From NCBI GenBank assembly GCA_041946865.1, contig JBHGBF010000146.1, positions 1-16,382 of the forward strand: a stretch of 16,382 bases of DNA, in the 5' to 3' direction. Numbering within the stretch: position 1 is the stretch's first letter; each line of letters begins with the position of its first letter. Position numbers and translations under genes: made by a program. This DNA is from RPQK01 sp041946865. Its GTDB lineage: Bacteria > Acidobacteriota > UBA6911 > RPQK01. The notes under the pieces were generated by a model. That model saw only the letters and a program-made list of their open reading frames with translations. It ran no database searches and was not told where the DNA came from. Shown here one piece after another: positions 6,710 through 15,873 of this stretch.

Positions 6710-6783
6710 TGGGCCCAGTAGGACTTGAACCTACGACCCGCGGTTTATGAGACCGCTGCTCTGACCAACTGAGCTATGGGCCC
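6710..6783 (-). tRNA. tRNA with CAT anticodon, probably tRNA-Ile2
   Basis: A complete 74-nt cloverleaf reads from 6783 down: acceptor GGGCCCA/TGGGCCC, D stem GCTC/GAGC, anticodon stem GCGGT/ACCGC with loop CTCATAA, and T stem GTAGG/CCTAC with loop TTCAAGT. The discriminator is A and CCA is not encoded. It is not the initiator: position 1 is paired G-C and the anticodon stem lacks the three G-C pairs next to the loop. Between elongator Met and Ile2, where TilS modifies the C to lysidine, the C4-G69 and C5-G68 acceptor pairs and TTCAAGT favour Ile2. Anticodon alone cannot decide. Confidence 0.93.
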
Positions 6784-6792
6784 GTAATTGAT

Positions 6793-6842
6793 GAAAGCGC
6801 TTTCCGCGTTTATCCGCGTTTGTTCCGCGCTCATCCGCGGCA
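6793..6842. repeat. CCGCG repeat at about 10-bp spacing, between tRNA and rpoD
   Basis: Four units resembling TNTCCGCGTT have CCGCG at 6804, 6814, 6825 and 6835, a spacing of 10, 11 and 10 bp. On the minus strand it begins TGCCGCGGATGAGCGCGGA, close to the sequence at 10466-10500 upstream of dnaG (TGCCGCGGATCGACGC). It fills almost all of the 60 bp between the rpoD terminator and the tRNA. Confidence 0.65.
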
Positions 6843-6843
6843 T

Positions 6844-6874
6844 AAAAAAAAGGCGTGCCCTGCGCACGCCCTTT
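6844..6874 (-). terminator. Intrinsic terminator of rpoD
   Basis: On the minus strand the perfect 7-bp stem GGCGTGC/GCACGCC (arms 6864-6870 and 6852-6858) with a 5-nt loop is followed directly by eight T residues (6844-6851). It starts a few nt after the rpoD stop codon and ends the rpsO-to-rpoD gene run. Confidence 0.92.
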
Positions 6875-6877
6875 TCA

Positions 6878-8575
<1,698 letters not shown>

Positions 8576-8598
8576 AACCTTCCTCTCCTTCCCTGCTC

Positions 8599-8635
8599 GG
8601 GTTAAAACCCACAGTTTAGTTGCGTGGCGCGCAAC
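8599..8635 (-). other. Two small hairpins in the dnaG-rpoD gap
   Basis: GTTGCG/CGCAAC (8619-8635, 5-nt loop) lies 3 nt after the dnaG stop, and GGGTT/AACCC (8599-8610, 2-nt loop) lies just before the rpoD ribosome binding site. Neither has a T tract, so they are unlikely terminators. They could be processing or stability elements setting different dnaG and rpoD levels, as known for the E. coli intercistronic region. Confidence 0.4.
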
Positions 8636-8638
8636 AAA

Positions 8639-10402
8639 TCAAGCATGATGTTGCTGCTTTCGCCTGACGGAAGCTTCCTTCTCCCTTACCAGCTGAATAA
8701 CGGCGGGTGAATTCAAGTCGTTCGTCTGCTCTCTTTTCAAGGCCTCCTGCCGGCGAAGGTTCTCGCGCTCGATCCGGCGTTCCTGTAAGGCTCGAACCGA
8801 GCCGAGAATGGCGTCTTCGGTCAGCGGCAACTCGGAGGCGTTTAAGGCTATAAGTTCCAGCAGCTCTCGGCAGTCACCCTCCCCTAACAGCTTCCGCAAT
8901 GTTATGACGTTAATTTTTCGATTAAGTTGTCGTAGTTCGATAACTTTTTCAAAAATCGGCGCTGTTGAAAGGCCGTCAAACAACCCGGTCTCCAGGAGCG
9001 GGAGCGCAAGCTCGCTCCATTGCTCGTCAAAAAGGGCCGCAATCAGGGTGCGCTCGGCCAGGCTGAGGTCCACCAACCCGGGAGAGAACAGAGGCTTTGC
9101 TCGCGTATCCTGTTTTCCCGCTGCTTTCCTCATCTCTGCCCGGATCAGCTGTTCGTCGATCTTGAGGCGTCCTGCAACCAGTGAGACGTACTCCGCCCGT
9201 TCGATGCGGTCCGGTATCTTCAATAGATACGGCAAAATCTGTGAAACGGTTTCCTGTTTACCCTTGGGACTGAACGGATCCTTCTTCTGCTTCAGGAATC
9301 GGCTGAGCGCAAACTCGATGAAAGGAGTCGAGGTTTTCAGCTTCTCCTGGTAGGCCTGGAAACCATGCTCCCGCAAGAAAGTGTCGGGGTCATACCCTTC
9401 GGGCAGCGAGAGCACGTTGACTCTAAGACCCTGCTGCAAGAAGAGATCGATGGACCTGAGCGCGGCTGAGAGACCGGCAGAATCAGGATCGAAGCTGATC
9501 ACTACGTTGCGCGTATAACGGCCCAGCAGGCGAACCTGATTCTCGGTCAGGCTGGTACCGAGCGAAGCAACGGTATTTCTGAACCCGAACTGAAAGGGAA
9601 CCACACAGTCGAAGTACCCTTCCACCAGAATCGCGAAGTCCGCTTTGCGGATAGCGTCCCTGGCCTTGTCCAGCCCGAACAGATGGTTTCCCTTATGGTA
9701 AAGAACCGTTTCCGGGGAATTGAGATACTTGGGCACCCCGTCTCCCAGGATCCGGCCGCCAAAAGCCATGGTCTTGCCGGTCAGGTCCCGGATAGGAAAC
9801 ATGACCCGGTGCCGGAACTTGTCCCGATACTGCCCGGGAGAGGGTTCCGTGATGAGGCCGCAGGCTAGAATGCGGCCGGGATCCACGCTGCGGGCTCGCA
9901 GGTAAGAGAGGAGCTCGCTTCCCGGGGGCGCGTAGCCAATGCCGAAGGCCTCAATCGTCTCCTGCGAAATCCGGCGGTTCTCCAAGTAGCTGTGCGCTTC
10001 GCCCGAGCTCGGATGCTTTGCCAGCGACTCGCGAAAGAATGCCCCGGCCAGCTCCATGATCTCGAAAAGCCGCCGCCTGTCGTCGTCCTGCGCCGTCACG
10101 GCAGCCTCCTTCTTGGGCAGAGGGATGCCCTGGCGCTCAGCCAGACGGGCGACGGCGTCGACGAAGCTCAAGTTCTCCATCAGCATGAGGAACTTGTAGG
10201 CGTCACCACCGGCGCCGCAGCCGAAACACTTGAAGATCTGCTTGCTTTCGCTGACCCAAAAAGACGGAGTCTTCTCGCTGTGGAAGGGGCAGAGAGCGGC
10301 GTGATCCTTGCCGCGTTTCTTGAGATGGACGTAACTCCCGATCAGCTCGACAATACTGGTGCTGTCCCTGACTCGTTCTAGGAACTGCTCGTCAAAACGC
10401 AT
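8639..10402 (-). CDS. dnaG: DNA primase DnaG
   Basis: A 587-residue primase that makes RNA primers at the replication fork. The N-terminal CHC2 zinc-binding domain has C38, H41, C59 and C62 (CPFHSEKTPSF and CFGCGAGG). The catalytic core follows at about 120-240. The TOPRIM domain carries the acidic metal-binding residues in EGYFD (261-265) and FDPDSAG (304-310; DPD where E. coli has DGD). The C-terminal helical part (about 430-587), which contacts the DnaB helicase, is less conserved and ends in a basic tail. The ATG at 10402 has only a weak ribosome binding site. The gene is 124 nt downstream of mutS2, and that gap holds a repeat, a hairpin and a possible promoter or operator. rpoD follows. 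Confidence 0.97.
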   Translation of the reverse strand: MRFDEQFLERVRDSTSIVELIGSYVHLKKRGKDHAALCPFHSEKTPSFWVSESKQIFKCFGCGAGGDAYKFLMLMENLSFVDAVARLAERQGIPLPKKEAAVTAQDDDRRRLFEIMELAGAFFRESLAKHPSSGEAHSYLENRRISQETIEAFGIGYAPPGSELLSYLRARSVDPGRILACGLITEPSPGQYRDKFRHRVMFPIRDLTGKTMAFGGRILGDGVPKYLNSPETVLYHKGNHLFGLDKARDAIRKADFAILVEGYFDCVVPFQFGFRNTVASLGTSLTENQVRLLGRYTRNVVISFDPDSAGLSAALRSIDLFLQQGLRVNVLSLPEGYDPDTFLREHGFQAYQEKLKTSTPFIEFALSRFLKQKKDPFSPKGKQETVSQILPYLLKIPDRIERAEYVSLVAGRLKIDEQLIRAEMRKAAGKQDTRAKPLFSPGLVDLSLAERTLIAALFDEQWSELALPLLETGLFDGLSTAPIFEKVIELRQLNRKINVITLRKLLGEGDCRELLELIALNASELPLTEDAILGSVRALQERRIERENLRRQEALKREQTNDLNSPAVIQLVREKEASVRRKQQHHA

Positions 10403-10426
10403 AGGCAGCTGTGGAGCTCAGACGAA

Positions 10427-10443
10427 AGTATACCCGGAGTATA
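10427..10443 (-). promoter_or_regulatory. Tandem TATACT boxes upstream of dnaG
   Basis: On the minus strand two TATACT hexamers, each 5 of 6 matches to the -10 consensus, lie at 10438-10443 and 10427-10432, 11 bp apart; each is preceded by G to make GTATAC palindromes. No clear -35 is found at 16-18 bp. They may be overlapping promoters for dnaG-rpoD or a helically phased pair of protein-binding sites. Confidence 0.35.
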
Positions 10444-10467
10444 CGCAAAGCGGGTGTCCTTTTTTTG

Positions 10468-10525
10468 CCGCGGATCGACGCAGCCGCGGATCGGCGCGGA
10501 AAAAGCAACCGTGTCGATCCGCGGG
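10468..10525. repeat. CCGCGGATC repeat cluster between mutS2 and dnaG
   Basis: CCGCGGATC occurs at 10468 and 10484, a variant GCGCGGA at 10494, and the inverted GATCCGCGG at 10517-10525. It resembles the CCGCG repeat beside the tRNA (6793-6842). It lies between the mutS2 end and the tandem TATACT boxes. Confidence 0.6.
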
Positions 10526-10544
10526 GCTATTGCCGGATCGACAC
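10511..10544 (-). terminator. 11-bp perfect hairpin spanning the mutS2 stop codon
   Basis: GTGTCGATCCG (10511-10521) and its exact complement (10534-10544) flank a 12-nt loop that contains the mutS2 TAG. In the minus direction a short T run (GCTTTTT) follows after a 4-nt gap. It could be a weak intrinsic terminator or attenuator between mutS2 and dnaG; the stem overlaps the last mutS2 codons, so ribosomes reaching the stop would disrupt it. Confidence 0.45.
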
Positions 10545-12881
10545 CACAGTCGCGCCACCTTGGATCTCGTGACTGGCGACGTGGGGGTGCTGTTGCAGAA
10601 ACGACGACAGGGCCGACTTGAGCCGCCCCGTTCCGAAGCCGTGGATGATGCGGACTTCGCGCAGCGAGGCTAGAAAAGCTCGATCGAGGAACTTGTCTGC
10701 CAAGGCCAAAGCGTCGTCCACGGTCTGCCCGACCAGGTTCAGCTCGTACTCGGCCTCATCCACGGCGTCCAACGTAACGTTAGGCGGCAGCTGGCGTCTG
10801 GTCGGGGCCTCCGGCTGGTCCGCGCGCATTTCCAATTGGTCGACCGGCGTTGACACCCGCTTCCCGTCGATTTCGACGACTGCTTCTCCTCCGGAAAGCG
10901 CGAGCAGTTTGCCTTGCTTTCGAAAGAAGGCGTGGTAAACCCGATCGCCGACCTTCAGCTGGCCGGGCGTCACGCTGCCGTCGGCGCTTTGGTCATTGCT
11001 TGTGCCCTGGGCCCGGCCTTCTGCGGCGATCTTCCGGCGGAAAGCCTCCTTGAGGGCCGTCTGGCGCTGCTTGATCTCCTTCCGAACGCGGGCTGCTTCA
11101 AACCGGTCCTTGATCCCTTTGACGAAGCGTTCTCCCTCACGGTGGAACTCCTCCGCCCAGCGTCCCAGGGACTTTTCAATCGCTTCCTGGCGCTCGCGTT
11201 CCCTGCGCTCGTGCTCTTCACGCAGCCGGACCGTCTCGGCTTTCAAGCCTTCCTGTTCCCGACGGATGCCTTCGCGCTCCTCTTCCAGCCGGCCGAGCTC
11301 GTGCCGGAGCTCGACCAGGTAACGCTCCGCCTGGACATCCTGCTCGCTCAAGAGGCTTCTGGCCTGCTCGACGATCTCCCTGGGCAATCCCAGCAGGGAA
11401 GCGATTTCCAGGCCGCTGCTGCCTCCCGCAACGCCGGTCCTTAACTGGTAAGTCGGAGTCAGTGTCTTTTCATCGAGTTCGACGCTCGCATTCAGGACAC
11501 CCGGTGTCGCTGCCGCAAATTGCTTGATCGCCGAATGGTGGGTCGTGGCGACGACCAGGGCGCGCCGGCGTCGAAAGACGTCGACGACCGAGATGCCGAG
11601 CACGGCGCCGTGAGCCGGGTCAGTCCCCGCGCCGACTTCGTCCAGCAAGATCAGCGCGGGCGTGCTGAGCAATTCCAGCATTCGCTTGAGCCGCAAGATG
11701 TGAGCAGAGAAAGTGCTCAGCTGCTGTTCGAGAGACTGGTGGTCCCCGATGTCGGCGAGGATCGCCTGGAAACGGGGCATTTCCGCGTCCGCCGCGGGAA
11801 TCGGCACGCCGGCTGACGCCATGAGCGAAAGAAGGCCGATCGTCTTTAGCGCCACGGTCTTGCCACCGGCATTCGGCCCGCTGATGATAAGGACATTTTT
11901 GTCTTCCGTCAGAGTGACCGAGATCGGGATAACCTTGTCGGGACCGATCCTCTGCATAAGCAAGGGATGGCGGGCGGCTTCAAGCCGCAAGGTGCGGCCG
12001 TGCGCGATGCGCGGGACAACGGCGCGATAGCGGTTCGCGAACTGAGCACAAGCGAAGGTCGCATCCATCGCTCCAAGCGCTGCGGCTGCCTCGTGGAAGG
12101 CCGGAACCCCGGTCTTCAGCCGGTCGGCAAGCCGGCGCAAGATACGAAGGATGATCTCCTGCTCACGCTCTTGATAATACAGATACTGATTGTTGAGCTG
12201 GACGACCGGAAAAGGTTCTACAAAAAGGGTTGCGCCGGAAGAGCTTGACCCGTGGACCACCCCCGCGACATCCCGCTGATGCTCCAGCTTGACCGGGATC
12301 ACGTAACGGCCGTTTCGCAGCGTGACGTACGGGTCCTGGATCAGGAATTTGGCCGTCTGCCCCGTGAAATAGCGGCGCAGCTGCTCCTGGACCTGCTCCC
12401 GGTAACGGCTCTGTTCACGCCGGGCGTGAGCCAGCTCGGGATCGGCGCTCTCTCGGATCTCACCAGACGCGTCAATGACTCTCTCAATCTCGGTGATGTC
12501 TGAGTCGACCGGAGGAATGTTGGCGACCAGCGCCGCCAGTCCCGGCCATTCCTCAGGGGACAGTGATTTCTGAAGCTGATCGAAGGTTCTCAGGAGGCCG
12601 AGCAATTGAAGGAGCTCTTTCGGCTCGAGCACCTCACCGCTCACTGCCAGCCGGGTCAACGGCTCAGCCGGGTCTTCGATATGCATGAAGTCGGGACGTG
12701 TCCCGGACGCGGTAAAACGAATGGCCTCTGCCACGCGGTCGAGCCTCGCCTGCAGCTCTTGCTCGGTGAGCCCCGGTCGAACATCCCGTATCTCCGCTTT
12801 GCCTAGCGGGCTGTGAGCAAACGTCTCAATAATGCCGAGAAGCTGGGGGAATTCGAGGAGATTGAGGGTTTCGTAGTCCAT
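10527..12881 (-). CDS. mutS2: MutS2 ATPase with C-terminal Smr domain
   Basis: A 784-residue MutS-family protein. It lacks the mismatch-recognition domain and begins with the core/clamp region (about 1-300). The ATPase has Walker A GPNAGGKT (335-342), FSAH (391-394) and Walker B LILLDEVGAGTD (410-421). A long coiled coil (about 500-620) and a KOW-like segment (about 645-690) lead to the Smr domain (714-784). From family knowledge MutS2 acts in ribosome collision rescue or suppression of recombination rather than mismatch repair. The Smr domain keeps HGFGTG (747-752), but the LDLRG motif reads LNLVG (714-718), so its aspartate and arginine are replaced. The ATG at 12881 lies 45 nt after larB with no strong ribosome binding site. 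Confidence 0.95.
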   Translation of the reverse strand: MDYETLNLLEFPQLLGIIETFAHSPLGKAEIRDVRPGLTEQELQARLDRVAEAIRFTASGTRPDFMHIEDPAEPLTRLAVSGEVLEPKELLQLLGLLRTFDQLQKSLSPEEWPGLAALVANIPPVDSDITEIERVIDASGEIRESADPELAHARREQSRYREQVQEQLRRYFTGQTAKFLIQDPYVTLRNGRYVIPVKLEHQRDVAGVVHGSSSSGATLFVEPFPVVQLNNQYLYYQEREQEIILRILRRLADRLKTGVPAFHEAAAALGAMDATFACAQFANRYRAVVPRIAHGRTLRLEAARHPLLMQRIGPDKVIPISVTLTEDKNVLIISGPNAGGKTVALKTIGLLSLMASAGVPIPAADAEMPRFQAILADIGDHQSLEQQLSTFSAHILRLKRMLELLSTPALILLDEVGAGTDPAHGAVLGISVVDVFRRRRALVVATTHHSAIKQFAAATPGVLNASVELDEKTLTPTYQLRTGVAGGSSGLEIASLLGLPREIVEQARSLLSEQDVQAERYLVELRHELGRLEEEREGIRREQEGLKAETVRLREEHERRERERQEAIEKSLGRWAEEFHREGERFVKGIKDRFEAARVRKEIKQRQTALKEAFRRKIAAEGRAQGTSNDQSADGSVTPGQLKVGDRVYHAFFRKQGKLLALSGGEAVVEIDGKRVSTPVDQLEMRADQPEAPTRRQLPPNVTLDAVDEAEYELNLVGQTVDDALALADKFLDRAFLASLREVRIIHGFGTGRLKSALSSFLQQHPHVASHEIQGGATVVSIRQ

Positions 12882-12926
12882 GGAAGTCCGAGTCTGATCC
12901 GCGCTCGCGCAAAGCTCGGGAGGTTG

Positions 12927-13679
12927 TCACTCTGCTTTTCGATTGATCAAACTCGCGATGTAGCCGGCGCCAAAGCCGTTGTCGATGTTGACCACCGAGA
13001 CGTTAGCCGAGCAGCTGTTCAGCATGCCAAGCAGAGCGGCAATTCCGTTAAATGAGGCGCCGTAGCCGATCGAGGTCGGGACGGCTATGACCGGCAGATC
13101 GACCAGCCCGCCGACCACGCTGGGCAGCGCCCCTTCCATTCCTGCCGCCACGATGACCACGGTACAGGACCGCAGCGCATCTAGTTGGCTCAAAACACGG
13201 TGCAGCCCTGCAACTCCGACGTCATAGCAGCAGTGAGTCTCGTTTCCCATCGCCTGAGCGGTCACCTGGGCTTCCTCGGCGACCGGGATGTCAGCCGTGC
13301 CGGCCGAAAAGATGCCGATTTTCCCGCGACCGTGGTTGCGGGGCTCGCGCAGGACCGTCAAAGCGCCACAGTTGGGATAGTAGCGGCAGTCCGGGAAAAG
13401 TTTCTTCAGCCGCTCGTGCGCCTCCTCGGTGGCCCGGGTGATCAGCAGATTCGGGTTCTTCAGAAGCAGGGCGGTGGCGATGGCCTCGATCTGGTCGGGC
13501 GTTTTCCCTTTCCCGAAAATGACCTCCGGGAAGCCGTGCCGCAGCGCGCGGTGGTGATCGACCTTGGCAAAATCAAGGTTCTGGTAGGGCAGGTCCCTGA
13601 GCAGGTCAAGGATCTGCTCTTCGCCGATCCGGCCCTCTTTGAATTCCCGAAGGGCCTTCTTCAGGTGCTCAGGCATCAT
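12927..13679 (-). CDS. larB: LarB, nickel-pincer nucleotide cofactor biosynthesis
   Basis: A 250-residue protein. LarB carboxylates the pyridinium ring of nicotinic acid adenine dinucleotide and hydrolyses it to pyridinium-3,5-biscarboxylate mononucleotide, the first step to the nickel cofactor of lactate racemase and related enzymes. The AIR-carboxylase (PurE)-like domain shows SAGTADIPVAEEA (125-137), CCYDVGVAGLHR (150-161), AAGMEGALPSVVGGL (178-192) and a conserved cysteine in MLNSCSAN (C223), which I infer matches the substrate-binding cysteine studied in the Lactobacillus enzyme. The ATG (13679-13677) overlaps the pnp TGA as ATGA; a second ATG follows immediately. An AAGGAG lies 14 nt before the first ATG, inside pnp. 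No larA, larC or larE is in this window. Confidence 0.93.
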   Translation of the reverse strand: MMPEHLKKALREFKEGRIGEEQILDLLRDLPYQNLDFAKVDHHRALRHGFPEVIFGKGKTPDQIEAIATALLLKNPNLLITRATEEAHERLKKLFPDCRYYPNCGALTVLREPRNHGRGKIGIFSAGTADIPVAEEAQVTAQAMGNETHCCYDVGVAGLHRVLSQLDALRSCTVVIVAAGMEGALPSVVGGLVDLPVIAVPTSIGYGASFNGIAALLGMLNSCSANVSVVNIDNGFGAGYIASLINRKAE

Positions 13680-15790
13680 TGAGGCTGACGTTTCTCCTTG
13701 GATTCCCGGTCCCTCTGTTCTCGAAGCACGGCCCGCCGGCTCAGCCGAATCTTGTTCTGGTCGTCGATATTCAGGACCTTGACCAGGATCTTGTCACCGT
13801 TATGAACCTCTTCGCGGATGTCATTGATCCGCCGCTCGGCGATTTCAGAAATATGCAGCAAGCCTTCGGTCCCCGGCAGGATCTCAACGAAGGCGCCGAA
13901 GTCCATCACCCGGGTGACCTTCCCCAGGTACGTTTTGCCCACCTCCGCGACTGCCGCCAGCTCGCTGACCATTCGGGTTGCGCGCTCGGCAGCTTCGCTG
14001 TCGGCAGAGAAGATCTTGACGGTGCCATCGTCCTCGATGTCGATTTTCACTCCCGTCTGCTCGATGATCCCGCGGATGATCTTGCCGCCCGGGCCGATGA
14101 CTGCGCCGATCTTCTCGGTCGGGATCCGCAGAGTCAGAATCCGCGGCGCATAGACTGAAATAGCCGCACGTGGTTCGGTCAGGGTCTCATTCATTTTGCC
14201 GAGAATGAAGAGCCGGCCTTCCCGGGCCTGTTGCAAGGCTTGTCGCAAAATTCCCGGATCCACTCCGGTTATCTTGATATCCATCTGCAGCGCGGTTATT
14301 CCCTCGGCACTCCCGGCGACCTTGAAATCCATGTCCCCGTAGTGATCCTCGAATCCGGCAATATCCGACAGCACGCAAAACTCGTCACCTTCCTTGATGA
14401 GGCCCATGGCTATGCCTGCCACCGGCGCTGTTATCGGCACGCCGGCGTCTTCCAGCGCCAGGATGCCGCCGCAAACAGTGGCCATCGACGAGGAGCCATT
14501 CGATTCAAGTATGTCGGAGACCACGCGAATGGTGTAAGGGAAGAGATCTTCGGACGGCAGGACGGCCGCAATGGCGCGCTCGGCCAGAGCTCCGTGTCCG
14601 ATCTCGCGGCGGCCCGGACCGCGCAACGGCCCGGTCTCGCCGACGCTGAATGGAGGGAAGTTGTAATGAAGCATGAAGCGCTTTGAGGACTCCCCGGCGA
14701 GGTCTTCCATCCGCTGCATATCTTCCGACGTCCCGAGCGTCACAGTGACCAGGGCCTGCGTCTCGCCCCGGGTAAACAGGGCGGAACCGTGGGTCCTTGG
14801 GAGCAGTCCGACTTCTGTGGTAATGGCGCGGATCTGGTCGAAAGCCCGCCCATCGGGCCGTCGTTTTTCCTTCAGGACTTGTTCTCGGAAGAGCGTCTCT
14901 TTCAACCGGTCAAAAGACCGGCCCGCGAATTCCCGCTGCTCCAGTTCTTCTTCCGGAAAAAGGGACAGGATTCCCTCCCTGACCTCGTCCATGCGACGCT
15001 CGCTTGCCAGCTTGCCGGGTGTGTTCAAGGCCTCTTTGATCCTGTCGCGGGCAGTTTCGACGACCCGCCGGTCAATATCGGCATCGAAGGCCGGCGGCTC
15101 CACCGTCCGTTTGGTGGCGTTGGTCCTGGCGCCCAGTTCCTTAATAGCGGCGGCTATCTGCTTGATGGCATTGTGCCCGAACTCGAGCGCCTCGACCATC
15201 TTCTCTTCGGATACCTCGCGCGCGCCGGCCTCCACCATGACGATCGCCTCATCCGTCCCGGCGACGACCAGGTTCAACGAGCTTTTCTCGAGCTGAGAAA
15301 GGCGGGGGTTGATAACGTAGTTCCCATCGATCAAACCCACTCGTACTGCGGCGAGGGGGTGTTGAAAAGGAATCGGAGAGAGATAGAGCGCCGCCCCCGC
15401 GCCACAGATACCGAGCACGTCCTGGTTCATGTCAGGTTCGGCCGACAACACCATGGCCATCACTTGGGTATCATCACGGTAGCCTTCGGGAAAGAGCGGC
15501 CGGATGGGCCGATCCATCAGGCGGCTGCTCAGAATTTCTTTCTCAGTCGGGCGGCCCTCCCTTTTGAAGAAACCACCAGGAATCCGGCCCGCGGCATACG
15601 TGTACTCCCGGTAGTCGCAAGTGAGGGGCAGGAAATCTGTCCCTTCTCGCGGAGACGAAGAGCAGGCTGTTACCAGTACGACTGAGTCTCCATAGCGGAC
15701 CCAGACAGCACCTTCGGCCTGTTTTGCGACTTTACCTGTCTCAATAATTAATTCGCGCTCCCCGAGGGGTAAGCTGACTGTCTCGGTCAT
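13676..15790 (-). CDS. pnp: Polynucleotide phosphorylase (PNPase)
   Basis: A 704-residue 3'-5' phosphorolytic exoribonuclease that uses phosphate to release nucleoside diphosphates and acts as a trimer in RNA decay. Two RNase PH-like domains occupy about 10-145 and 310-460, separated by an all-helical domain. The catalytic region has GDMDFKVAGSAEGITALQMD. A KH RNA-binding domain lies at about 550-617 with IGPGG (565-569), followed by an S1 domain at 618-688 (GKVTRVMDFGAFVE). The length is close to that of E. coli PNPase. The ATG at 15790 follows GGAGGA with 10-nt spacing. It lies downstream of rpsO, the classical rpsO-pnp order, with a 183-nt gap holding a possible own promoter and a dyad. 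Confidence 0.98.
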   Translation of the reverse strand: MTETVSLPLGERELIIETGKVAKQAEGAVWVRYGDSVVLVTACSSSPREGTDFLPLTCDYREYTYAAGRIPGGFFKREGRPTEKEILSSRLMDRPIRPLFPEGYRDDTQVMAMVLSAEPDMNQDVLGICGAGAALYLSPIPFQHPLAAVRVGLIDGNYVINPRLSQLEKSSLNLVVAGTDEAIVMVEAGAREVSEEKMVEALEFGHNAIKQIAAAIKELGARTNATKRTVEPPAFDADIDRRVVETARDRIKEALNTPGKLASERRMDEVREGILSLFPEEELEQREFAGRSFDRLKETLFREQVLKEKRRPDGRAFDQIRAITTEVGLLPRTHGSALFTRGETQALVTVTLGTSEDMQRMEDLAGESSKRFMLHYNFPPFSVGETGPLRGPGRREIGHGALAERAIAAVLPSEDLFPYTIRVVSDILESNGSSSMATVCGGILALEDAGVPITAPVAGIAMGLIKEGDEFCVLSDIAGFEDHYGDMDFKVAGSAEGITALQMDIKITGVDPGILRQALQQAREGRLFILGKMNETLTEPRAAISVYAPRILTLRIPTEKIGAVIGPGGKIIRGIIEQTGVKIDIEDDGTVKIFSADSEAAERATRMVSELAAVAEVGKTYLGKVTRVMDFGAFVEILPGTEGLLHISEIAERRINDIREEVHNGDKILVKVLNIDDQNKIRLSRRAVLREQRDRESKEKRQPQ

Positions 15791-15817
15791 CGTCGTCGTT
15801 TCCTCCAGTGTGAGCAG

Positions 15818-15840
15818 CTTAGTGATAAAAGTTGACTAAG
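15818..15840. promoter_or_regulatory. CTTAGT-N11-ACTAAG dyad upstream of pnp
   Basis: A perfect 6-bp inverted repeat with 11-bp spacing, 28 bp before the pnp ATG. It overlaps the -10 and spacer of a candidate pnp promoter, a position suited to an operator; the spacing also fits an RNA hairpin in the leader. The binding factor is unknown. Confidence 0.35.
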
Positions 15841-15851
15841 TTGTTTTTCAA
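15822..15851 (-). promoter_or_regulatory. Candidate promoter for pnp
   Basis: TTGAAA (15846-15851, 5 of 6 to the -35) and TATCAC (15822-15827, 4 of 6 to the -10) are separated by 18 bp. pnp having its own promoter after rpsO is common in bacteria. Sequence inference only. Confidence 0.35.
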
Positions 15852-15873
15852 TAAGGAGATACTGCATGTTAGC

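Noticed and set aside
6710..6783. Initiator tRNA-fMet, or a tRNA used as an integration site
   Set aside because: The first acceptor pair is matched and the anticodon stem lacks the initiator G-C pairs. No integrase and no repeated tRNA 3' fragment are seen in the window.
13818..15685. Long plus-strand open frames opposite pnp, and similar ones opposite dnaG, rpoD and mutS2
   Set aside because: They mirror well-identified minus-strand genes in a high-GC sequence, have no recognisable domains and mostly lack ribosome binding sites.
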